Source: Marinifilum sp965230805 (lineage in GTDB: Bacteria; Bacteroidota; Bacteroidia; Bacteroidales; Marinifilaceae). From it: a stretch of DNA of 64,000 bases. Position numbers and translations under genes: made by a program. Under the pieces are notes generated by a model that searched no databases, was not told the DNA's origin, and was given only the letters and a program-made list of their open reading frames with translations. This document shows, in pieces, positions 1 to 7,589 of the stretch (the stretch's first letter is position 1; the number at the start of each line of letters is the position of its first letter). The stretch spans positions 1,984,001 through 2,048,000 of the forward strand of contig NZ_OZ246019.1 in assembly GCF_965230805.1 (NCBI RefSeq), written 5' to 3'.

Positions 1-93
1 TAAAATGACTGATATTTAAATTCTACTATTCATTGTGAATACCAGTTTAAATCACTTGCGTAGCCAAGTAGAACATCGGATTCCCTTATTTTA
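1..93. other. Non-coding left edge
   Basis: No credible reading frame or RNA gene is visible between the window edge and the first MITE-like repeat. Any gene here would have to lie mostly outside the window. Confidence 0.5.
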
Positions 94-348
94 ACGTGAG
101 TTCGACGTAAAATTCGTTCACAGTTTGATCTGATTTTGAGTAGAAATTTTCGAAGGAATATCGGGATATTTCAAGAAGATTTGAGGAAATTTATGCCGAA
201 AGCAGGCAAACACATAATGGAAAGTTCTCTTTACGACAGCTTCACATTAAAAATTCCTCAAAATAGCCCGCTATTCTTTCCAAATTTTTAATGCAAATCT
301 ATCCCAAATATAACTTTCTGTGGATAGAATTTTACGTCGAACTCACGT
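94..348. mobile_element. MITE-like element, copy 1 (255 bp)
   Basis: A non-coding 255-bp element. Its ends are 22-bp perfect terminal inverted repeats (left end begins ACGTGAGTTCGACGTAAAAT). It matches three other copies in the window almost base for base. In this copy the inverted repeat continues outwards into the flanks (TTATTTTA on the left, TAAAATAA on the right), so no direct target duplication can be read, unlike the other copies. It contains an 11-bp stem hairpin (CATTAAAAATT / AATTTTTAATG) around 230-290. It belongs to the short subtype lacking a 10-bp segment. No transposase is encoded. Confidence 0.85.
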
Positions 349-356
349 TAAAATAA

Positions 357-484
357 TCAATTGAGATAGAGAAAATACCAAGTGGAATATCTATTTGATC
401 AATTATTGGCATAAAAAATCGAATTGAGATCGTACTTTTTTCAATGGGGATGGTAAAACAATAAATTGAGATTGTACTTTTTTC
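357..484. repeat. Imperfect AATTGAGAT repeats
   Basis: The phrase AATTGAGAT followed by GTACTTTTTTC occurs at 422-442 and again at 463-484 (about 41 bp apart), with a weaker AATTGAGAT at about 359 and further diverged copies near 550 and 590. On the minus strand this gives a repetitive translation with a recurring IEKSTISI phrase, but nothing supports expression. I read it as decayed intergenic tandem repeat. Confidence 0.5.
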
Positions 485-628
485 GATTAAGATAGAAAAT
501 GAAGTCAGGGGATGCATTGGGAAGTCAATTATTGGGTGCTTTTTTCAAATTGAGTTCGAAATTTGACCGAGGGGATAGGTGAAAAATGAAATTGAGATAC
601 TTCCCAACTTAAAGGGGGTTGAAAAATT

Positions 629-658
629 CCCCGATGGCGAGTAAAAACTTTATCGGGG
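629..658. terminator. Possible terminator hairpin
   Basis: CCCCGAT at 629-635 pairs with ATCGGGG at 652-658. On the minus strand the stem is followed by a short T-rich stretch (AATTTTTC). It lies about 140 bp downstream of the glutaminyl cyclotransferase gene and could end its transcript. The stem is short, so the call is tentative. Confidence 0.3.
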
Positions 659-721
659 TCAGTGTTTATAAAGGTTTTCTATCCTTTATAGTTAAATGCA
701 GTCAGTATTTATAAAGGTTTT
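659..721. repeat. Direct repeat with 42-bp period
   Basis: GTCAGTGTTTATAAAGGTTT at 659-678 recurs with one change at 701-720. The interval also holds an inverted partner (TCCTTTATAG). Function is unknown. Confidence 0.55.
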
Positions 722-799
722 AATTAATTGAATAAAAAAAAGAAATTAATTTTTCGATCAGGAATTTGAATTATCAAAATTAAAAAATAGATAAAGCTT

Positions 800-1921
800 C
801 TACTTCTTTACAAGTTCAATCTCGAATAGCTTAGGCCAACGTTTACCAGTTACAAACATTCTTTGCTTAGCCGAATCCCAAGCAATTCCGTTTAATACAT
901 CATCGTTTTGATCCAGGTTGATTCTATCCTTTTTCTTCAAAATAGATCCCAAATGAATACTTCCTTCAACTCTTCCTGTTTCAGGATTGATAATTACAAT
1001 TCGTTCGGTAAGCCACACATTCGCATAAATTTTACCATTGATGTATTCCAATTCGTTTAAGTTGGTTACAGCACCATTGTTATCGTACACTTCAATGCTG
1101 CGTTTTTTACTGTAATTGGTATCATCAAGAATGGTAAGTACGTTTGAGCCATCAGAAACTACCAATTCATCCTTCATGCTTGTAATTCCCCAACCTTCAT
1201 TATTTGTGGTTTGAGGTTCGAAGAAATCAATTTGCTCGAAAGTATCAGGATCAACCACAAACACCTTTTTCGAATTCCAAGTCAATTGAATGATTCTGTT
1301 TTTGCTATAGGTGATTCCTTCACCGAAATATTCTTGCTCCAAATTCTTAATTGAAATGGCTTCACCATTTTCCAAACGTACTTTTCTTAACGAAGATTCG
1401 CCATGCTGACCAGTTCCCTCGTACAAAAATCCTTTATGAAAAAACAAACCTTGCGTATAGGCTCTTCTGTCGTGAGGAAATGAATTAATAATTTTGTAAG
1501 TATATTCTTCGGGAATTTGATTAGACTTTAAATTAATGTAGCTTGTTACCAATCCAACTTTACCATTTTCATGATAAGCCAACAACTTTATGTTGTGCTT
1601 ACCCATTTTATCTTTTGTAGGTATCCATTTAAAATGCCATGGTTTAGAGCTAAGGGTTTGTACCAATTCGCCATTACCCCACAATTGCAAAGAATCAATA
1701 TCGCCAGCCTTTTTCTTGACATGAACCAAAATTTCAATTTCGTTGCCAAAGGCAAACAAGTCACCTCTCTTCGGAGCTTTTAATCTCATACTATTTACAA
1801 AATCGATGGTTGGAGTAGCAGCTATAGCATCTTTTTTCTCGGGTTCAGCTTTCGTACTTCCATTGTTACCACATCCTGTTAGAAAAAAAAGAAGAAAAGA
1901 AATGAGAATTTGAAATTTCAT
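800..1921 (-). CDS. Glutaminyl-peptide cyclotransferase, lipoprotein
   Basis: Likely a secreted glutamine cyclotransferase (plant/bacterial beta-propeller type), which converts N-terminal glutamine of peptides to pyroglutamate. I start at the ATG ending at 1921 because it gives a clean lipoprotein signal peptide with lipobox LTGC (Cys17). The open frame runs 30 codons further upstream, but that extension has no signal peptide and spoils the export signal. After the signal comes an Ig-like segment (about residues 35-135), then the cyclotransferase domain with the typical phrases FPHDRRAYTQGLFF and FLYEGTGQHG. The product has 373 residues and probably sits at the outer membrane or periplasmic face. 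It lies 71 bp downstream of cysS on the same strand and may share its transcript. Confidence 0.8.
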   Translation of the reverse strand: MKFQILISFLLFFLTGCGNNGSTKAEPEKKDAIAATPTIDFVNSMRLKAPKRGDLFAFGNEIEILVHVKKKAGDIDSLQLWGNGELVQTLSSKPWHFKWIPTKDKMGKHNIKLLAYHENGKVGLVTSYINLKSNQIPEEYTYKIINSFPHDRRAYTQGLFFHKGFLYEGTGQHGESSLRKVRLENGEAISIKNLEQEYFGEGITYSKNRIIQLTWNSKKVFVVDPDTFEQIDFFEPQTTNNEGWGITSMKDELVVSDGSNVLTILDDTNYSKKRSIEVYDNNGAVTNLNELEYINGKIYANVWLTERIVIINPETGRVEGSIHLGSILKKKDRINLDQNDDVLNGIAWDSAKQRMFVTGKRWPKLFEIELVKK

Positions 1922-1992
1922 TGTAATTATTCGTTTAGAGTTAGCTTTGATAAAAATAAAAAAACTGTCCCGATTAGTCAGGACAGTTTCAA

Positions 1993-3468
1993 TTATTTTG
2001 TGATTTCCCATTCAAAACCATCTTTGGTATCTTTTACCCTGATGCCTAAATTGGTTAATTCATCTCGTATTTTATCAGCAGATGCCCAGTCTTTGTTCTT
2101 TTTTGCTTCGTTTCTGGTTTCAAGTAAAAAAGCAATAAGCTTATCAAGCAATTCGTTCTTATCTGAATCAGCCGATCCTTCTTCCTTTAATCCCAATACA
2201 TCAAACACCATGTTATTATACAATGATTTGAGATTTTCCAAGTCGACCGAACAAATTCTTTCGCTTCCTGCTGCTAAAGAGTTAATCATTTTTACACCAT
2301 CAAACAGGTGAGCGATTAAAATAGGTGTGTTCAAGTCATCATTCAATGCCTTGTAGCATTTGTTTTTTAAATCATCAAGCTTAATGCTTGATGAATCTGA
2401 TGCTTGAATTTTATTTAAAGTAGCGATTGCTGCCATCATTCTGTTGAAACCCTTCTCAGCTGCTTTTAGTGCATCATTCGAGAAGTCAAGCGGACTGCGA
2501 TAGTGTGCCTGCAGCATAAAGAAACGAACTGTCATTGGGCTGTATGCCTGATCCAGAACATCGTTTTCGCCGGAGAACATATTCGCAAGTGTTATAAAAT
2601 TGCCCAATGATTTACCCATTTTCTGACCATTAATGGTAATCATGTTGTTGTGCATCCAGTATTTTACAGCTTCCTTCCCGTTTGCTCCTGTTGCTTGTGC
2701 AATTTCACACTCGTGATGAGGAAATTGTAAATCCAATCCACCTCCGTGAATATCGAATTGTTCACCTAAATATTTCTCTCCCATAGCCGTACACTCCAAA
2801 TGCCATCCCGGGAAGCCATCACTCCACTTCGATGGCCAACGCATGATATGCTCTGGAGCAGCTTTTTTCCAAAGTGCAAAGTCGAAAGCATTTTTCTTTT
2901 CGCTCTGTCCTTCCAACTCACGGGTATTAGAGATTAGTTCATCAATTTTACGCCCCGATAATTTTCCGTATTCATACTTTTTGCTGTATGCTTCCACATC
3001 GAAATAGATGGAACCGTCGCTTTCGTAAGCAAAACCATTTTTTAATAATTTGTCGATTACTTCCATCTGCTCAATGATATGACCCGATGCACGTGGCTCG
3101 ATACTTGGCTTACGCACATTCAAATCGTCCATATCTTTATGATATCGATCCGTAAAAAACTGAACCACTTCCATTGGTTCAAGCTTTTCTAAACGAGCTT
3201 TTTTAGCAATTTTATCTTCTCCCTCATCGCCATCGTCTACCAAATGACCAACATCAGTAATATTACGAACGTAGCGAACTTTATATTCTAAATGAGTCAG
3301 GTATCTGAATAATAAATCGAAAGTGATTGCAGGGCGAGCATGCCCCAAGTGAGCATCGCCATATACTGTAGGACCACAAACATATAAACCAACGAATGGT
3401 GCGTTTAGTGGTACGAACAATTCTTTCTTTCGATTTAGTGTATTATAAATGAACAGCTTGTTTTCCAT
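1993..3468 (-). CDS. cysS: Cysteinyl-tRNA synthetase
   Basis: Charges tRNA-Cys with cysteine in the cytoplasm. The class I signature HLGH lies in PTVYGDAHLGHARP near residue 33, after the zinc-ligand Cys of YVCGPTVYG. The KMSKS-type loop appears as GQKMGKSLGNF, and the second zinc-binding segment is WHLECTAMG with HHECEIAQ. Length of 491 residues is normal for the family. The ATG at 3468 gives a standard N-terminus (MENKLFIYNTLNRKKE). It is transcribed towards the glutaminyl cyclotransferase gene, with 71 bp between them. Confidence 0.97.
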   Translation of the reverse strand: MENKLFIYNTLNRKKELFVPLNAPFVGLYVCGPTVYGDAHLGHARPAITFDLLFRYLTHLEYKVRYVRNITDVGHLVDDGDEGEDKIAKKARLEKLEPMEVVQFFTDRYHKDMDDLNVRKPSIEPRASGHIIEQMEVIDKLLKNGFAYESDGSIYFDVEAYSKKYEYGKLSGRKIDELISNTRELEGQSEKKNAFDFALWKKAAPEHIMRWPSKWSDGFPGWHLECTAMGEKYLGEQFDIHGGGLDLQFPHHECEIAQATGANGKEAVKYWMHNNMITINGQKMGKSLGNFITLANMFSGENDVLDQAYSPMTVRFFMLQAHYRSPLDFSNDALKAAEKGFNRMMAAIATLNKIQASDSSSIKLDDLKNKCYKALNDDLNTPILIAHLFDGVKMINSLAAGSERICSVDLENLKSLYNNMVFDVLGLKEEGSADSDKNELLDKLIAFLLETRNEAKKNKDWASADKIRDELTNLGIRVKDTKDGFEWEITK

Positions 3469-3603
3469 ATCCGTAAAATGATTCGAATTTTTATTTGGGC
3501 TTGTAAAATTATAAAAAATTATGGCTCTTGTGCCTTATTCTTGTCAATATCTTTAAATCCTGATAGATAATACCTATTCTTTAGCAATTATTTACCTATG
3601 TTT

Positions 3604-3635
3604 TTTGTATAAACAAATTTGTACTTCTATATTTG
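3604..3635 (+). promoter_or_regulatory. Promoter of rnr, Bacteroidota type
   Basis: TTTG at 3604-3607 and TATATTTG at 3628-3635 are separated by 20 bp, matching the TTTG / TAnnTTTG consensus. The expected start near 3642 would leave a leader of about 260 nt before rnr. I see no convincing gene in that leader. Confidence 0.55.
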
Positions 3636-3903
3636 CCCCAGCTATGCCACAATTGTACATCTTGTTTTTGGGAAAAATAACAAGATTGATGATTCCGGAT
3701 TTTCCCCTCTTACGGAATTTTATCAGAACTCAACAATACATGCTACAATAAAGATTGATAGTACAATTCTGCACTTATATTTAACTGCAGTTAATGAAAT
3801 AGTAAAAGAGAAGTGACGAGTTCAATACCCATTTTAAGATTATTATTACTACTTTGAGAACTGGGTAAAAACTCAGAAAATCTTATCACAAGATTTAAAA
3901 ATT

Positions 3904-6057
3904 ATGACTAGAAATAGAAGAAAACAATCAGGTCAAAGATATAATCGCAAAAGCTTAGAAAATCTTATTGCAGGGATTTTTAGCGATAATCCTGAGAAAA
4001 CATTTAACTACAAACAAGTATCCAGGCAACTGGAAATAAAAGAAATGGGAGTAAAACAATTGGTTGTTGGCATTTTGTATGACCTTACCGATTTGGATTT
4101 TCTCCATGAAGTTTCTACTGGCAAATTTAAGCTAAAATCGAAGATTGGCCACATCACCGGTACAGTTGATATGACCGCTAAAGGTGCTGCCTTTATTGTT
4201 TCTGATGATATAGAAGAAGATGTATTTGTTTCGCAATCCAACTTGAATCACGCTTTGCATGGCGATATCGTAAAAGTATATTTGTACGCCAGAAAGAAAA
4301 GCAAGTCGCCCGAAGGCGAAGTTGTAGAAATTGTTAAAAGAAAGAAAACCACTTTTGTGGGTGTCATCGAAATATCGAAAAACTATGCATTCCTGATTTC
4401 CGATAGCAAACAAATGCCTTATGATATTTTTTTACCACTTACCAAACTAAATGGTGCAAAACATGGCGAAAAAACCATTGTACAAATTACCGAATGGCCT
4501 CAGAAATCGAAAAATCCGGTTGGGCAAGTGGTAAGTGTTCTTGGTAAACCTGGTGAGAACGATACGGAAATGCATGCAATTTTGGCTGAATTCGATTTAC
4601 CTTACCAGTTTCCTGAAAAAGTAAACGAAGCTGCAGAATTAATTTCCGATAAAATTAGTGATGAAGAAATTTCCTTGCGAAGAGATTTCAGACCGATTAC
4701 CACATTTACCATCGATCCGCATGATGCCAAAGATTTTGATGATGCCTTATCATTAAGAAAGTTGGAAAATGGCAATTGGGAAGTGGGTGTTCACATTGCC
4801 GATGTTACGCACTATGTGAAGAAAGGAAGTATTATTGAGCAGGAAGCATTTGAAAGAGCCACATCGGTTTATTTGGTTGACAGAGTAGTGCCAATGCTAC
4901 CAGAAAGACTTTCAAACGGAGTATGCTCATTGCGGCCAAATGAAGAAAAGCTAACTTTCTCGGCAGTATTTGAAATGGATAATAATGCAGAAGTTTTAAA
5001 TAGCTGGATTGGCAAAACCATAATCAATTCGAATAGAAGATTTACTTACGAAGAAGCACAAGAAGTTATCGAAACCGACGAAGGTGATTTTAAAGAAGAG
5101 GTTCTTTGCTTGGATAGATTGGCAAAAATACTTCGTGAAAAAAGATTTAAGAAAGGTGCCATCGACTTTGACAGGTACGAAGTAAAATTCGAAATAAACG
5201 AAAAAGGCAAGCCTACCCGCGTATTTTTTAAAGAATCAAAAGATTCAAACAAGCTGATTGAGGAATTTATGCTATTGGCTAATAAAAAGGTTGCAGAATC
5301 GGTTGGAAGAGTATCGAAAGGGAAAAAAGCCAAAACTTTTGTGTACCGAACACACGATCAGCCCAATCCTGACAAGTTGAATTCTTTCAACCAATTCATT
5401 CGAAAGTTTGGCTATGGCATTAAAACTGCAAACCCAAAAGCCATTTCAACCTCAATGAACAATTTGCTGCATAGTGTGAAGGGGGAGAACATTCAGAATC
5501 TGGTAGAAACTTTGGCTATTCGATCAATGGCCAAGGCCGAATACTCAACCGTGAACATTGGCCACTATGGATTGCATTTTGATCATTATTCTCATTTTAC
5601 TTCACCAATTCGTCGTTATCCTGATATGATGGCGCATCGTTTACTGGAAAAATATGAGACTGGAGGAAAGTCGGTGAATGCCGATAAGTACGAAGAATTC
5701 TGCCAGCACTGTAGCGAAATGGAGCAGAAGGCTGCAAATGCCGAACGAGCTTCCATCAAATACAAGCAGGTTGAATTTATGCAAGATCACTTGGGGCAAG
5801 AATTCGAAGGAAGCATTTCTGGTGTTACCGAATGGGGATTCTATGTGGAAATCGACGAAAACAAATGCGAAGGGATGGTTTCCATCCGAGAGTTGGAGGA
5901 TGATTTCTACGAATTCGACGAAGACAACTACTGCATTGTTGGTCGTCATCATCGCAAAATGTATCAATTGGGAGATAAAATTAACATACGCGTTGCCAAG
6001 GCCAATCTGGTTGCTAAACAAATTGATTTTGTACTGGCAGACAAATCCGCATACTAA
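3904..6057 (+). CDS. rnr: Ribonuclease R
   Basis: A 3'-5' hydrolytic exoribonuclease that degrades structured RNA. The 717-residue product shows the expected order: an N-terminal winged-helix-like segment (residues 1-80), cold-shock domains, the RNB catalytic domain with the metal-binding run TIDPHDAKDFDDALS near residue 268, and a C-terminal S1 domain (from about 635, GQEFEGSISGVTEWGFYVEI). The family phrase HYSHFTSPIRRYPD is present. The start follows a long AT-rich leader. It is probably monocistronic, because a terminator hairpin follows at 6110. Confidence 0.96.
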   Translation: MTRNRRKQSGQRYNRKSLENLIAGIFSDNPEKTFNYKQVSRQLEIKEMGVKQLVVGILYDLTDLDFLHEVSTGKFKLKSKIGHITGTVDMTAKGAAFIVSDDIEEDVFVSQSNLNHALHGDIVKVYLYARKKSKSPEGEVVEIVKRKKTTFVGVIEISKNYAFLISDSKQMPYDIFLPLTKLNGAKHGEKTIVQITEWPQKSKNPVGQVVSVLGKPGENDTEMHAILAEFDLPYQFPEKVNEAAELISDKISDEEISLRRDFRPITTFTIDPHDAKDFDDALSLRKLENGNWEVGVHIADVTHYVKKGSIIEQEAFERATSVYLVDRVVPMLPERLSNGVCSLRPNEEKLTFSAVFEMDNNAEVLNSWIGKTIINSNRRFTYEEAQEVIETDEGDFKEEVLCLDRLAKILREKRFKKGAIDFDRYEVKFEINEKGKPTRVFFKESKDSNKLIEEFMLLANKKVAESVGRVSKGKKAKTFVYRTHDQPNPDKLNSFNQFIRKFGYGIKTANPKAISTSMNNLLHSVKGENIQNLVETLAIRSMAKAEYSTVNIGHYGLHFDHYSHFTSPIRRYPDMMAHRLLEKYETGGKSVNADKYEEFCQHCSEMEQKAANAERASIKYKQVEFMQDHLGQEFEGSISGVTEWGFYVEIDENKCEGMVSIRELEDDFYEFDEDNYCIVGRHHRKMYQLGDKINIRVAKANLVAKQIDFVLADKSAY

Positions 6058-6109
6058 TAAGAACCGAAAGCACTTAAAATTTAAAGGGCTTAAGTTAAAA
6101 ATATAAAAG

Positions 6110-6141
6110 CAAGCTCGGGATTTCATTCGTCCGGGCTTTTT
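6110..6141 (+). terminator. Terminator after rnr
   Basis: AAGCTCGGG and CCGGGCTT form a stem around a loop of about 11 nt, followed by a T run. It lies 50 bp after the rnr stop codon. Confidence 0.65.
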
Positions 6142-6227
6142 GCGTAATTTTGGTTGAAAGGCTTATTTTTCGAAGAATATAGGATTACTAAGCTCAAAAA
6201 CTAATAAACAAAACAATCCCATTCTAC

Positions 6228-7580
6228 ATGAAGAGAATACTAATTATAGATGATGATGCCACCATATGCCTTATGCTTCAGGGCCTGCTTAAACGCAAAG
6301 GGTTTGATGCCGACACCGTTTTTTCGGCCGGCGAAGCAATTAAAAAATTAGAGGACGAAACATTTGACCTTGTTCTAAGTGATTTTCGATTACCTGATTT
6401 TGATGGTTTGGAATTATTACAAAAAATCAAGGCCATGCACCCATCTGTTCCTGTCATTATCATGACCTCTTATGCGGACATTCGCACTGCGGTAAGTGCC
6501 ATAAAAATGGGAGCCTTCGAGTATGTAACCAAACCTTTAAATCCTGATGAGATTTTATTGCTAATCAACTCAGCATTGGAAAAAGTACAGGAGAAGCTAG
6601 AAGCTCCAAAGAAAAAGGAGATAAAGAAGAAACCTGCTATTGATTTTGTACGTGGTGAAAGTTCAAGTTCTCTACAAATCGATCAGTACATTCGCTTGGT
6701 AGCTCCTACCGATATGTCGGTAATTATTGAAGGCGAAAGTGGAACGGGAAAGGAAATTGCTGCAAGAAGAATTCATGTTGAAAGCAATCGCAAAGGAAAA
6801 GCTTTCCTGGCTGTTGATTGTGGAGCATTATCAACCGATCTGGCAGGAAGTGAATTGTTTGGTCATGTGAAAGGATCCTTTACTGGAGCAATTACCGATA
6901 AGGAAGGACAGTTTGAAGCTGCAAAAGGTGGAACTCTTTTCTTGGATGAAATCGGGAACCTTTCCTACGAAATTCAGGTAAAGTTACTACGCGCCCTTCA
7001 GGAAAGAAAAATTCGTAGAATTGGCAGCAATAAAGACATTGATGTGGATGTTAGAATTGTTGTCGCAACCAATGAAGATTTGGCTTTATCAGTAAACAAA
7101 GGTGATTTTAGGGAAGATTTGTATCACAGATTAAACGAGTTTAAAATCACGGTTCCTGCCCTTCGAAATCGTGGAGAAGATATCATATTATTTGCCAAGT
7201 ATTTTTTAGACTTATCAAATAGTGAGCTGAATAAGGATGTTGAGAACTTCTCCGATGAAGTATTAGACAAATTCAGAACCTATTCATGGCCTGGAAACCT
7301 AAGAGAACTTCGAAATGTAGTTCGTCGTTCGGTTTTATTGAGCCAGGGAGAAGAGGTGGAAATAATTAGTTTGCCTTCAGAAATTCTGAATGACCAAGCT
7401 AAAAATGATGTTGTGATGGAAGGTTCAAACTTAAAATTGATACAAGCAGCAAACGAAAAGGAACTAATCATCTCAACTTTACACAAAGTGAATTTCAACA
7501 AATCAAAAGCCGCTCGTTTACTGAACATAGACAGAAAAACACTTTACAATAAAATTAAACAATATGGAATTGAAGTGTAA
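6228..7580 (+). CDS. Sigma-54-dependent response regulator (NtrC family)
   Basis: A two-component activator of RpoN promoters. The receiver domain (residues 1-120) has the acidic pocket LIIDDD, the phospho-acceptor Asp52 in LVLSDFRLPD, and Lys in YVTKPLNP. The AAA+ domain (about 140-370) has Walker A GESGTGKE, the sigma-54 contact loop written GSFTGA, Walker B GGTLFLDEIG and the arginine-rich sensor region. A Fis-type helix-turn-helix ends the protein (NKSKAARLLNIDRKTLYNKI). Length of 450 residues is typical. Its stop codon lies only 9 bp from that of the convergent hybrid kinase, which is a candidate partner by position only. The sigma-54 gene it needs is also in this window (48442-49896). 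Confidence 0.93.
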   Translation: MKRILIIDDDATICLMLQGLLKRKGFDADTVFSAGEAIKKLEDETFDLVLSDFRLPDFDGLELLQKIKAMHPSVPVIIMTSYADIRTAVSAIKMGAFEYVTKPLNPDEILLLINSALEKVQEKLEAPKKKEIKKKPAIDFVRGESSSSLQIDQYIRLVAPTDMSVIIEGESGTGKEIAARRIHVESNRKGKAFLAVDCGALSTDLAGSELFGHVKGSFTGAITDKEGQFEAAKGGTLFLDEIGNLSYEIQVKLLRALQERKIRRIGSNKDIDVDVRIVVATNEDLALSVNKGDFREDLYHRLNEFKITVPALRNRGEDIILFAKYFLDLSNSELNKDVENFSDEVLDKFRTYSWPGNLRELRNVVRRSVLLSQGEEVEIISLPSEILNDQAKNDVVMEGSNLKLIQAANEKELIISTLHKVNFNKSKAARLLNIDRKTLYNKIKQYGIEV

Positions 7581-7589
7581 TTGCACTTT

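Noticed and set aside
357..484. Possible CRISPR array
   Set aside because: Only two good units with variable spacing and no cas genes anywhere in the window.
332..517. 61-codon minus-strand frame with an IEKSTISI repeat
   Set aside because: It is a translation of the AATTGAGAT repeat and the end of MITE copy 1. No promoter or family supports it.
3619..3816. 65-codon frame before rnr
   Set aside because: It starts with TTG inside the likely rnr promoter and has no family resemblance. Better read as leader.
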